A DNA stretch of 64,000 bases from Bin76 sp963665765 (lineage in GTDB: Bacteria; Actinomycetota; Acidimicrobiia; Spongiisociales; ZC4RG35), in assembly GCA_963665765.1 (NCBI GenBank), contig OY762464.1, positions 1,736,001 to 1,800,000 of the forward strand. Reading direction: 5' to 3'. Every line of letters starts with the position of its first letter. The first letter of the stretch is position 1. The translations under genes were made by a program, and so were the position numbers. Below are positions 35,069 to 43,600 of the stretch, piece after piece. Under the pieces are notes generated by a model, which was not told the DNA's origin, searched no databases, and worked only from the letters and a program-made list of their open reading frames with translations.

Positions 35069-36363
35069 CTGCCGGTCTGGTTGGCGAGGTACTGAGTCGT
35101 ATCGACCAATCACGGGAGGATATGGCCGAACTGGCTGTTGCGCTGGGCAACACCTACGGTCCGCTGGGCAACGAGGAACCGACCGCGCGGGCAGTCCATG
35201 AGTGGTACCGGGACAATGGGATGGAAAGCCATCTGGTCCCCATGATCGAGGGCCGGGCGAGCACGGTGGGGCGAGTGCGGGGATCGGGGGGCGGAGGAAA
35301 GTCGCTGATCTTCAACGCCCACCTCGACACGGAGGCGTCGGGGCCCGATTACGACCGGCTGATGGAAGCGCCCGATCCCAACCGGGTGGGCGCCCGTCGG
35401 GAGGGAGATCGGATCTACGGACATACCGTGCAAAACGATCGGGGCTGCATGGCGGTGCAGATGATCGCCGGCCGGGCTTTGCGGGACACCGGCGCGCCGT
35501 TGCGGGGCGATCTGCTGCTCAAATCGGCGGCCGGGGAGACCGGATCGTCTCCGGTGGACGAATACCAGGGACTTCGCTACGAGTCCAAGGGTTTGGGAAC
35601 CAACTGGTTACTGGAACATGGCTACACCGCCGATTATGCGGTGATTGCCGAAACCACCGACTTTTCCGCCTCCTGGGTGCAGTGCGGCGCCGCCTACTTC
35701 AAAATCACCCTTCGAGGTCGGAATATGTATACCCCCCGCCTGCGACGACCTGCCGAGCCGGCGGCTCATCCCAACGCCATCGTCCGGGCCGGGGCTCTGA
35801 TCGGAGCGTTGGAAGAATGGGCGGTTGAATACGAAAGGTCCCGAACCATCGAAACCCCCTGCGGGACGATGCGGCCCAAATCCCAGGTGGGGGCGATCAG
35901 AGGCGGAATTCCCTGGCGGCCCAACCGCTCATCCACCTATGCGGCTCTGTACCTGGATGTCAGAACCCGGCCGGGGGACGACATCTCCGAGATCAGCGCC
36001 TCCCTTCAAAAGGCCATCTCCGATACCGGTTTGGAAGCCGAGCTTTCCTTGACGATGTTCAAACCGGGCTATGCCGCTTCCCAGGAAGGCATCGGGCCCC
36101 TGATCGGCGCCATTGCCGACTCCCATCGGCTGGTCCGTGGACAGGAAATGCCCGAGCGAGCCGAGTCGGCGGTGGTCTCGATGTGGCGGGACACCAATGT
36201 CTACAACCGGGTGGGAATCCCGGCTCTCACCTTCGGCCCCAGCCGCGGGCAAGCCGCGGTGCAGGGTACGGGTTATATGGATCTTGACAACATGCTGGAA
36301 GGGGCCAAGATCTACGCACTGACCGCTCTGTCCATCTGCGCGGGGATATCCCCGCCATTGTGA
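35065..36363 (+). CDS. M20-family hydrolase homologue lacking one metal site
   Basis: A 432-residue member of the ArgE/DapE/carboxypeptidase group. His and Asp of NAHLDTE, Asp of VQNDRG and Glu of VIAETTD are kept, and the catalytic Glu is present in AAGETGSS. The second Glu of the usual EE pair is Thr, and the C-terminal His region reads GQAAVQGTGYMDLDN with no His. In carboxypeptidase G2 terms both private ligands of one zinc are missing while the other site is intact, which suggests a mononuclear enzyme. Start and stop overlap the neighbouring genes. Confidence 0.82.
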   Translation: MTAGLVGEVLSRIDQSREDMAELAVALGNTYGPLGNEEPTARAVHEWYRDNGMESHLVPMIEGRASTVGRVRGSGGGGKSLIFNAHLDTEASGPDYDRLMEAPDPNRVGARREGDRIYGHTVQNDRGCMAVQMIAGRALRDTGAPLRGDLLLKSAAGETGSSPVDEYQGLRYESKGLGTNWLLEHGYTADYAVIAETTDFSASWVQCGAAYFKITLRGRNMYTPRLRRPAEPAAHPNAIVRAGALIGALEEWAVEYERSRTIETPCGTMRPKSQVGAIRGGIPWRPNRSSTYAALYLDVRTRPGDDISEISASLQKAISDTGLEAELSLTMFKPGYAASQEGIGPLIGAIADSHRLVRGQEMPERAESAVVSMWRDTNVYNRVGIPALTFGPSRGQAAVQGTGYMDLDNMLEGAKIYALTALSICAGISPPL

Positions 36364-37550
36364 CCCCGTCCCGCCCGGCCGGATCACCCATTTGGCATGA
36401 GTGGATGGCGCATCTGGGGGGAATGGCGGTAATCACCGGCGTTCAGCTGATCTCTCCCGCCCTCCCGGCCCTCGCCGAGCGTTTTACCCTTTCGGAGACG
36501 GAAGTCTCCTTGGTGATCAGCGTCTATCTGATCCCGGCCACCTTGGCTTCGATACCGGCGGGGTTGTTGGCCGACCGGTTCGGAAGACGATGGGTGTTCG
36601 GGACCGGCCTGTGTCTGTTTGGTCTGGCGGGGGTGCTCCTGCCCCTGGTGGCGCAAGTTTCCTTCGGGGCTCTGCTGGTGGCGCGGTTCTTCCAGGGGTT
36701 GGGATTTGCGCCCTCCTTTCCCCTCACCATCACCATTCTGGGCGATCTCTACCGGGGTCCGAGATTGGTGGGTGCTTTGGGGCGGCGGTCGGTATTGATG
36801 TCAGTGGCCGACGGCGGGTACCCCATCCTGGGGGGGATTCTGGTGGGACTGTCCTGGCTGGCGCCCTGGTATCTGCAAGCGGTGGCCCTTCCGATCGGTT
36901 TGGTGGTTCTGCTGGGTTTTCGGGATTGGGTGCCGCGGGGCGCCCGGGGCGGCCGGGGCGGTATGCGATGGTTGTGGCGCTCGGTGCATTCCAAAGGCAT
37001 AATGTCCCTTCATTATGTGGGGTTTCTCCGATTCTTCGTGAAATTCTCTTTGCTTTCCTACCTTCCCCTGCTGTTGGTGATATCCCGGAACCTGACCGCT
37101 GTCCAAGCCGGTCTGGTGCTGGGGACGGCGGCATTGTGTGGAACCATGGGAGCGGCGGTGTGCGGGCTCTTGGCCCGGCTCGGACCAGGTTCGCGGTGGG
37201 TGATGATGGGGATGGTGGCGCAGGGATCGATGCTGGTGGTGATGGCTTTCGCTTCCGACATGTGGGTCTTGATGACCGTGGCGGTGGCGTATGGGCTGGC
37301 CGACGGCATCCTCGGCACCTTTATCAACTCTTATCTGGCATCGGCCACCGACCCCGAGCACCGGGCCAGTCTGGTCGCCGCCAATGGCGCCATAAAAAAC
37401 TTTGGAAAGCTCTTGGCGCCCGTCCTGTTGGGGATGTTGGCGCTGGTGGCGCCGCTGTCGGTGGGTTTCGCGGCGGTGGCGGTGGGGATGGTCATCTCGG
37501 CGCCGGCCGCCCGGCCCCTTCGGGCATATGATGTCCGGATCTCAAATTGA
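36360..37550 (+). CDS. MFS transporter
   Basis: A 396-residue major facilitator with about 12 hydrophobic segments. The cytoplasmic loop motif GLLADRFGRRWVFG after helix 2 is the classic MFS motif A (G-x-L-x-D-R-x-G-R-R). Its GTG start overlaps the M20 stop. It may import the cluster B substrate or export an end product; the separate tripartite transporter downstream suggests the two carry different compounds. Confidence 0.88.
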   Translation: MTPSRPAGSPIWHEWMAHLGGMAVITGVQLISPALPALAERFTLSETEVSLVISVYLIPATLASIPAGLLADRFGRRWVFGTGLCLFGLAGVLLPLVAQVSFGALLVARFFQGLGFAPSFPLTITILGDLYRGPRLVGALGRRSVLMSVADGGYPILGGILVGLSWLAPWYLQAVALPIGLVVLLGFRDWVPRGARGGRGGMRWLWRSVHSKGIMSLHYVGFLRFFVKFSLLSYLPLLLVISRNLTAVQAGLVLGTAALCGTMGAAVCGLLARLGPGSRWVMMGMVAQGSMLVVMAFASDMWVLMTVAVAYGLADGILGTFINSYLASATDPEHRASLVAANGAIKNFGKLLAPVLLGMLALVAPLSVGFAAVAVGMVISAPAARPLRAYDVRISN

Positions 37551-37577
37551 TGGGCCTTTGCCCACCCTAGCTCGGAC

Positions 37578-37593
37578 AGATAGGATACAATAG
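37578..37593 (+). promoter_or_regulatory. Second operator-like site with a -10 element before tctC
   Basis: AGATAGGATACAATAG matches the perfect palindrome at 33080 in 12 of 16 positions and contains TACAAT, a good -10 hexamer, about 100 bp before the TctC start. No convincing -35 box is seen at the right distance. It suggests a second promoter inside cluster B under the same regulator. Confidence 0.4.
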
Positions 37594-37693
37594 CCAATTT
37601 ATTCCCGGTGGACTGTTGGTTCTCAGCATCGGGCAAGGATGGATTAAGAAGACCGGCGAATCGACCATAAGGTCGACCATAAGGAGAGAGAAA

Positions 37694-39751
37694 ATGCGAA
37701 AAAGATCATGGCTAACGACCTTGGTCATGCTTATGGCCTTGGCCTTGGTGGCAGCTGCCTGTGGCGGTGACGATGAGACCACTGCCACCACTGCGGCGGC
37801 TGTTACCACGGCTGCTCCGGCGCCGGAGGCACCGTCGGAGGAACCGGACGAATCGGCGCCGGCCGAGCCCGCTCCCGCAGAGGAGATGGGTTGGGAGCCG
37901 AGTGGTGATGTGACTTGGGTTGTGCCTTATAACCCTGGTGGTGGGTTTGATACTTACAGTCGGGGTTTGGCGCAGGTGTTGTCCGAGGGTGGTTTCCTGC
38001 CTGATGGTGTGACGGTGGTGGTGGAGAACGTCACTCCGATTCAGCAGGGTGTGGCTTCTATGTTCAATGCTGATTCTGATGGTCATACGATGGGGATTTT
38101 GCCGATGCCGGCTGCGATTGCTCAGGAGTTGATCAATCCGGAGATTTCTCCGTGGTCGACGGGTGAGTTCACGGTGTTGGGTTCGATTGAAGAGAATGCG
38201 TATGTGTTGTATGTGGCTGCGGATGGTCCTTATCAGTCGGTTGATGATTTGATGGGTGTTTCGGGGTTGCAGTCGTTGACGGTGGAGCGTGGTTCGTCGT
38301 CTTCGATCGCCAATGTGGTTGCGTCTGGTGCGTTGGGTTTGGATGCTTCGATTAATTTCGGTGCGGAGGGTTCTGAGGAGGCGGCGACTGCTTTGATCCG
38401 GGGCGATGTTGATTACATCGTGTATGGGACGACCGATTTGGTTGGTTTCATGGATTCTGGTGATTTGCGGGCGTTGTTGTTCTTGGGGACCGAGGATCAG
38501 CGTCCGGCGGCTTTGGCTTGGTTGGCTGATGTTCCGAGCATTGCTGATGTTGGTTATCCGGAGGCTGCGGGGTCGGTGACCGAGTTGCGGGCGGTGGTGA
38601 TGCCGCCCGGCTTGGACGACGAAGTAGCCGAATACTGGCGAAACACCTTATACGAGGCGATGACTTCCGACGATTTCGCGGCTTGGTCCGAGGAGGCCGG
38701 ACGTCCCATCATCCCCCGCAATGCCGAGTCGGCCCGCGGTGTGATGGCTGCTCAGGTCGATACCATGAGAGCCCTCGATCCCGCCCTGGTGGCGCAGTTG
38801 CGCTCCGAAGGAGCTGCGGCAGCCCCGAGTTGGGAGCCGAGTGGTGATGTGACTTGGGTTGTGCCTTATAACCCTGGTGGTGGGTTTGATACTTACAGTC
38901 GGGGTTTGGCGCAGGTGTTGTCCGAGGGTGGTTTCCTGCCTGATGGTGTGACGGTGGTGGTGGAGAACGTCACTCCGATTCAGCAGGGTGTGGCTTCTAT
39001 GTTCAATGCTGATTCTGATGGTCATACGATGGGGATTTTGCCGATGCCGGCTGCGATTGCTCAGGAGTTGATCAATCCGGAGATTTCTCCGTGGTCGACG
39101 GGTGAGTTCACGGTGTTGGGTTCGATTGAAGAGAATGCGTATGTGTTGTATGTGGCTGCGGATGGTCCTTATCAGTCGGTTGATGATTTGATGGGTGTTT
39201 CGGGGTTGCAGTCGTTGACGGTGGAGCGTGGTTCGTCGTCTTCGATCGCCAATGTGGTTGCGTCTGGTGCGTTGGGTTTGGATGCTTCGATTAATTTCGG
39301 TGCGGAGGGTTCTGAGGAGGCGGCGACTGCTTTGATCCGGGGCGATGTTGATTACATCGTGTATGGGACGACCGATTTGGTTGGTTTCATGGATTCTGGT
39401 GATTTGCGGGCGTTGTTGTTCTTGGGGACCGAGGATCAGCGTCCGGCGGCTTTGGCTTGGTTGGCTGATGTTCCGAGCATTGCTGATGTTGGTTATCCGG
39501 AGGCTGCGGGGTCGGTGACCGAGTTGCGGGCGGTGGTGATGCCGCCCGGCTTGGACGACGAAGTAGCCGAATACTGGAAGCGGACTCTGATCACCGCCAT
39601 GATGTCGGATGACTTCGCGGCCTGGTCGGAAGAGGCCGGACGTCCCATCATCCCCCGCGGCGCCGAGTCCGCCAAGAACGTGATGGCTGCTCAGGTCGAG
39701 ACCATGAAGTCCCTCGATCCCGCCCTGGTGGCGCAGTTGCGTTCCGAGTAA
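37694..39751 (+). CDS. Tandemly duplicated TctC-type substrate-binding lipoprotein
   Basis: A 685-residue protein: signal peptide with lipobox LVAAAC, a Thr/Ala/Pro/Glu-rich linker, then two complete Bug/TctC domains joined by a GAAAAPS linker. Ordinary TctC proteins hold one domain of about 300 residues. The two domains (VTWVVPYNPGGGFDTYSRGLAQVL onward) are identical for about 249 residues and differ mainly in the last 55-60. The ATG at 37694 follows AAGGAGAG and opens the signal peptide. It should deliver a carboxylate-bearing solute to the TctA-TctB membrane protein encoded next, with two binding sites per chain. Confidence 0.92.
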   Translation: MRKRSWLTTLVMLMALALVAAACGGDDETTATTAAAVTTAAPAPEAPSEEPDESAPAEPAPAEEMGWEPSGDVTWVVPYNPGGGFDTYSRGLAQVLSEGGFLPDGVTVVVENVTPIQQGVASMFNADSDGHTMGILPMPAAIAQELINPEISPWSTGEFTVLGSIEENAYVLYVAADGPYQSVDDLMGVSGLQSLTVERGSSSSIANVVASGALGLDASINFGAEGSEEAATALIRGDVDYIVYGTTDLVGFMDSGDLRALLFLGTEDQRPAALAWLADVPSIADVGYPEAAGSVTELRAVVMPPGLDDEVAEYWRNTLYEAMTSDDFAAWSEEAGRPIIPRNAESARGVMAAQVDTMRALDPALVAQLRSEGAAAAPSWEPSGDVTWVVPYNPGGGFDTYSRGLAQVLSEGGFLPDGVTVVVENVTPIQQGVASMFNADSDGHTMGILPMPAAIAQELINPEISPWSTGEFTVLGSIEENAYVLYVAADGPYQSVDDLMGVSGLQSLTVERGSSSSIANVVASGALGLDASINFGAEGSEEAATALIRGDVDYIVYGTTDLVGFMDSGDLRALLFLGTEDQRPAALAWLADVPSIADVGYPEAAGSVTELRAVVMPPGLDDEVAEYWKRTLITAMMSDDFAAWSEEAGRPIIPRGAESAKNVMAAQVETMKSLDPALVAQLRSE
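37891..38638 (+). repeat. First copy of a 748-bp identical direct repeat
   Basis: By eye comparison this block is identical to 38830-39577, at an offset of 939 bp (313 codons, in frame). Most of it uses T-rich third codon positions (GGT, GAT, TTG, GTT), unlike the GC-rich wobble of the flanking gene ends and of the rest of the window. Confidence 0.93.
38830..39577 (+). repeat. Second copy of a 748-bp identical direct repeat
   Basis: This is the in-frame repeat partner of 37891-38638. Identity stops abruptly after AATACTGG; the following 170-190 bp of the two domains are only similar and use ordinary GC-rich codons. Confidence 0.93.
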
Positions 39752-39767
39752 AACGAGAGGGTGTCGT

Positions 39768-39805
39768 AAGAGACGGCCGGCTGCTTCAAACCGGCCGTCT
39801 CTTTT
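39768..39805 (+). terminator. Rho-independent terminator between tctC and tctAB
   Basis: AGAGACGGCCGG and CCGGCCGTCTCT form a perfect 12-bp stem with a 10-base loop, followed by TTTT. Its place between the binding protein and the membrane component fits partial termination that keeps the binding protein in excess. Confidence 0.88.
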
Positions 39806-39831
39806 GCATCCGATTGGTAGGTAACCACTAA

Positions 39832-41865
39832 ATGACGCTTCTTGAGGGATTGACCGCCGCCGCCGACCAACTGTTGAGTTGGCCGCTGCTGCTTTTTTTC
39901 CTATTGGGGACCCTCAATGGTTTGATCTTTGGCATTCTCCCCGGTTTGAGTGGGTCGGTGGGGATAGCTCTGATGATTCCGCTCACCTTCGGGATCGACA
40001 TCTCCGAGGCGATCGTGCTTTTCACCGCCGCTCTCTCGGGACAGACCTTTGCCGGTTCCATCACCGCCATCCTTTTGAACACTCCGGGGACCGCCCCCAA
40101 CGCGGCCACCACTTTCGATGGCTACCAGCTGTCGCGCCAGGGCAAAGCCGGGTATGCGTTGGGAATTTCCGCGATGGCGTCCTCGCTCGGCTCCCTGGTG
40201 GGAGTGGTGGTCCTGGTGGTGTTGCTGCCGGCCGTGAGGGTGTTCATCCTTTCCTTTTCCTACCCCGAATTCATGCTTTTGGCTTTGATGGGCTTGGCGG
40301 CCATCGCGGCTGCCTCCCGGGGATCTCTGATCAAGGGGCTGATCGCCGGGGGGGTGGGGGTGATGCTGTCTTTCGTCGGGTTGGGGTCCTGGGGACAGCG
40401 CTATGTTTTCAACAGTCTGAGCCTGATCGACGGCGTGGATGTGATCGCCGTCCTGATCGGGCTCTTTGCCATCTCCGAGGTGGTCAGGCTCCTGAAGCGG
40501 AACCGGCCCATCTCCCAGGTGGGGGATATGCCGCTCGACCGATCCCAGGTCTGGCAGGGCATGTGGTTCGTGATCAAAAGCCCGTTTCTTTTGATCCGAA
40601 GCGCTCTGGTGGGCACGGGCTTGGGGATCGTGCCGGCGGTGGGGGGCACCGTAGCCTCCTTCATGGCCTACTACCAGGCCATGCATACCAGCAAGGAGGG
40701 CAAGTTCGGACGAGGCGATCCCCGGGGGGTACTGGCGCCCGAAGCCGCCAACGATGGGAAAGATGCCGGGGCGGCTCTTCCCACTCTGGCATTCGGCCTT
40801 CCCGGCAGTTCCGACTGGGCCATCATCCTGGGCGCCATGGTGCTCTACGGAGTGGTGCCCGGGCCGAATCTTCTGCGGGAACGTCCCGACATCGTCTGGA
40901 TCGCCATCATCGTGATCCTGGCCGCCTCCTGGGTCACTTCGGCCATCGGAATAGCCTCCTCCCGCTGGTTGGTGCCCATCACCAAGGTCCGCCCGTCGTT
41001 GGTGGCGCCCATTGTGGCGGTCCTGGCCCTGGTGGGATCGTTTGGATTGGAGCGGCAGTTCGTGGATGTGATGTTCACGGTGGGTTTCGGCATCCTCGGC
41101 TACTACATGAAGATCCACCGGATGCCGGTGGTTCCCTTGATCTTGGGTCTGCTGCTGGGGGCGGAAGCCGAGCGTTCCTTCCATCTGTCCATGAATCTGT
41201 TCGATCAGGGTCTGCTGATCTTTGTGACCCGACCCATCTCATTGGTGCTCTTGGCCATAACCGCCTCGTTGCTGGTGGCTTCCCTGTGGTCGGTGGCCCG
41301 GCGTCGTAGGCGTCTGGGCGCCGATGCCGAGGTGGTGATCGCACCGGCGGAGATGGGACTGGTGGCATTCATCGGCGCCGGGATGCTGGTCGCCACGCTC
41401 TACTCCTACACCTTCCCCGCCAACGAAGGCCGACTCTTTCCTCTGGTGGTGGGTTGGGGCACCGTGGCCCTGGTTCTGATCTTTCTGGCGGTGGCGCGCA
41501 ACCCTGCGCTCCGGGAGCGGTGGGGATATTTCATCAGTGAGGAACTGATCCATTTCGAAGCCGACCAGGGGAAAGAAGACGAGACCGAGGTTCTGTCCGA
41601 GATCGAGTCGGAGGAGGATCAGGCCGGACGGGAACGGGCTCTTCTGTTTTCGCTGTTCGGATTCCTGGTGGTGGCTTGGCTGGCCGGCCTCAACCTGGTG
41701 GCGGTGCCGCTGTACGTCATGGCCCTGATGAGATGGTTCGGTCGGGAATCATGGCGCCAGTCGATAATCACCGCGGTGGCCACCACGGTGGCGATCTGGT
41801 TCATGATCAACTACATTCTGAGTTCCCCTATCCACTGGGGCGTGCTGCTGGCGCCTTTGTTCTGA
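39832..41865 (+). CDS. TctA-TctB fusion, tripartite tricarboxylate transporter membrane protein
   Basis: A 677-residue membrane protein. Residues 1 to about 500 are a full TctA with its conserved N-terminal FGILPGLSGSVGIALMIPLTFG and AFGLPGSSDWAI motifs. After a short basic loop (WSVARRRRRLGA), about 170 further residues add four hydrophobic segments and an acidic loop, as expected for the small subunit TctB, for which no separate gene exists here. The membrane part of the transporter is therefore one chain. Its stop overlaps the CoxG ATG by one base. Confidence 0.88.
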   Translation: MTLLEGLTAAADQLLSWPLLLFFLLGTLNGLIFGILPGLSGSVGIALMIPLTFGIDISEAIVLFTAALSGQTFAGSITAILLNTPGTAPNAATTFDGYQLSRQGKAGYALGISAMASSLGSLVGVVVLVVLLPAVRVFILSFSYPEFMLLALMGLAAIAAASRGSLIKGLIAGGVGVMLSFVGLGSWGQRYVFNSLSLIDGVDVIAVLIGLFAISEVVRLLKRNRPISQVGDMPLDRSQVWQGMWFVIKSPFLLIRSALVGTGLGIVPAVGGTVASFMAYYQAMHTSKEGKFGRGDPRGVLAPEAANDGKDAGAALPTLAFGLPGSSDWAIILGAMVLYGVVPGPNLLRERPDIVWIAIIVILAASWVTSAIGIASSRWLVPITKVRPSLVAPIVAVLALVGSFGLERQFVDVMFTVGFGILGYYMKIHRMPVVPLILGLLLGAEAERSFHLSMNLFDQGLLIFVTRPISLVLLAITASLLVASLWSVARRRRRLGADAEVVIAPAEMGLVAFIGAGMLVATLYSYTFPANEGRLFPLVVGWGTVALVLIFLAVARNPALRERWGYFISEELIHFEADQGKEDETEVLSEIESEEDQAGRERALLFSLFGFLVVAWLAGLNLVAVPLYVMALMRWFGRESWRQSIITAVATTVAIWFMINYILSSPIHWGVLLAPLF

Positions 41866-42317
41866 TGCCCACCGAGGAGTTCCGACGCGACCTGACAATT
41901 GATCTTCCTCGGGGGGAGGCTTGGCAGGTGCTCATGGATGTGGAACGGGTCGCCGGTTGGGTGGGGTTGGTGGAAAAAGTGCAGGAACTGGATCCCCTCT
42001 CCCGCTACCGGGCGGAGTTGACCGACCGGGTGGGACCCTTTCGTCTGCGCGCCGATCTGGAGATCAGGATCAGGGAGATAGAGGAGGGAACCAGAGTGGT
42101 GCTGGAAGCGGAAGGAGAAGATCGACAGGTCCGCTCTCGTATCAAGGTGGATCTGGCGCTGCACGTCACCGATGGTGAGGGAGCGTCCACCGCCCTTCGG
42201 CTGGTGGGGCGGTATGAGGTGACCGGGCGAGTGGCCACGCTCGGCGCCTCCATGATCAGGCACAAGGCCCGGCAAATTCTCGACCATTTCTGCGCCCGGG
42301 CGGCGGAGGCGGCGTAG
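41865..42317 (+). CDS. CoxG-like SRPBCC protein
   Basis: A 150-residue START/SRPBCC-fold protein (FRRDLTIDLPRGEAWQVLMDVERVAGWV, YRAELTDRVGPFRLRADLEI, GASMIRHKARQILDHF), as in CoxG. CoxG-type proteins occur beside molybdenum hydroxylase genes and are linked to membrane recruitment or maturation of the enzyme. The start at 41865 overlaps the transporter stop. The next gene starts directly after its stop codon. Confidence 0.85.
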   Translation: MPTEEFRRDLTIDLPRGEAWQVLMDVERVAGWVGLVEKVQELDPLSRYRAELTDRVGPFRLRADLEIRIREIEEGTRVVLEAEGEDRQVRSRIKVDLALHVTDGEGASTALRLVGRYEVTGRVATLGASMIRHKARQILDHFCARAAEAA

Positions 42318-43112
42318 GTGGGCGTCCTTCCCCCCTTCCGATTGTTGAGGCCCACCACGGTCTCGGAAGCCTTGGGGTGGGTGAACGATGATCGGATGGC
42401 CTATGCCGGGGGAACCGAACTGCTGCTGGCCATGAAGGAGGGTTTGTTGCGTCCCACCCATCTGGTGGATTTGAAGGGCATCGATTCTCTCCGCCAGGTG
42501 AGGTGTGCGGGGCGGGAGGTGGCGATCGGGGCGTTGGTGACTCACACCCGGGCCGCCGATCACCCGATCGTACGGGATCGATTGCCGGATTTGGGAGAGG
42601 TCTTGAACAGGGTGGGCAATCCCCGGGTCCGAGCCACCGGAACCCTGGCCGGCAACCTCTGTTTCGCCGAACCTCGCTCGGATGTGGCCACTGCCCTGGT
42701 GGCGTTGGGAGGAGAGGTGGAGATCGCCTCCACCTTCGGTTGCCGGAGGATGGCGGTGGAGGACTTCGTGGTCGGTCCCTACTCCACTGCCTTGGCGACC
42801 GAGGAGTTGGTCACCCACATTTTCGTCCCCGTCCGGGCGGATCTCCGGTTCGTGTATCTCAAGCATCAAACCACCGAGCGTCCGACCTTGGGAGTGGCGT
42901 TGGCTGCCAACGGCCATGTGTCCCTGGTGGTGGGCGCCGTGGGTTTTGCTCCACAGGTCTTCCGGTGGGATTCATTGTCCGACCTCGACCCTTCCGAGAT
43001 TGCCGGCCAGGTGGAGGTCGTTCCCGATCTCACCGGTTCCGAGGAATACAAGAGGCATCTGGTGGAGGTGTATCTTCGTCGCGCCATGGTCGGCTTGGAC
43101 GGGCGATCATGA
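42318..43112 (+). CDS. Molybdenum hydroxylase FAD-binding (medium) subunit
   Basis: A 264-residue CoxM/XdhB-type protein. The FAD pyrophosphate motifs are AYAGGTELLLAMKEG and ATGTLAGNLCFAEPRSDVATAL. It passes electrons from the 2Fe-2S subunit to an acceptor. The GTG start abuts the CoxG stop, and its own stop overlaps the next ATG (ATGA). The medium-small-large order matches the usual cox/xdh layout. Confidence 0.9.
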   Translation: MGVLPPFRLLRPTTVSEALGWVNDDRMAYAGGTELLLAMKEGLLRPTHLVDLKGIDSLRQVRCAGREVAIGALVTHTRAADHPIVRDRLPDLGEVLNRVGNPRVRATGTLAGNLCFAEPRSDVATALVALGGEVEIASTFGCRRMAVEDFVVGPYSTALATEELVTHIFVPVRADLRFVYLKHQTTERPTLGVALAANGHVSLVVGAVGFAPQVFRWDSLSDLDPSEIAGQVEVVPDLTGSEEYKRHLVEVYLRRAMVGLDGRS

Positions 43113-43600
43113 TCGGCGCCGACATCATGGAGATTTCCCCGGAAATCAACGGTCGGCAGGCGGTCTTGACGGTGCCGGTCCGCATGACCCTGGCTGAGAT
43201 GCTGCGCGACCGGCTGGGGCTGTACGGCGTCAAACTGAGTTGCGAAATGCAGGTGTGCGGGGTGTGCACTGTTCTGGTGGGAGGACAGCCGGTTTCCTCC
43301 TGCACTTTCCTGGCAGTGGACACCGACGGCCGCCGGGTGCTCACCGTGGAGGGATTGGCCGATGGGGGCCGCCTGCACCCCATTCAGCAGGCTTTCGTGG
43401 ACCGTTTCGCTCTCCAGTGCGGATTCTGCACGCCCGGTTTCATAATGATGACCAAGCACCTCCTGGAGCGCTCTTCCCAACCTGACCGGGAGCAGATCGT
43501 GGCGCACTTCGACGGGAATCTGTGCCGCTGCACGGGCTATGCGCCCATCATCGAGGCGGTGCAGGATGCCGCCGGGAAGCTGGGAGAGGTGGGATCGTGA
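43109..43600 (+). CDS. Molybdenum hydroxylase [2Fe-2S] (small) subunit
   Basis: A 163-residue protein with two 2Fe-2S domains. The plant-type cluster is CEMQVCGVC plus a Cys after 11 residues; the alpha-helical cluster is CGFCTPG and CRCTGY. All eight Cys ligands are present. The ATG at 43109 gives the family length and overlaps the upstream stop; a longer frame upstream lies over the FAD subunit and is not used. Confidence 0.92.
   Translation: MIGADIMEISPEINGRQAVLTVPVRMTLAEMLRDRLGLYGVKLSCEMQVCGVCTVLVGGQPVSSCTFLAVDTDGRRVLTVEGLADGGRLHPIQQAFVDRFALQCGFCTPGFIMMTKHLLERSSQPDREQIVAHFDGNLCRCTGYAPIIEAVQDAAGKLGEVGS

Noticed and set aside
33129..36363. CBASS-type defence operon based on the TRIP13-like gene
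   Set aside because: No nucleotide cyclase, HORMA protein or toxic effector is nearby, and the adjoining genes are metabolic and translationally coupled.
37712..39025. A repeated 120-codon minus-strand frame in the TctC gene
   Set aside because: It occurs twice only because the DNA block is duplicated; its sequence is His/Arg-rich and not family-like.
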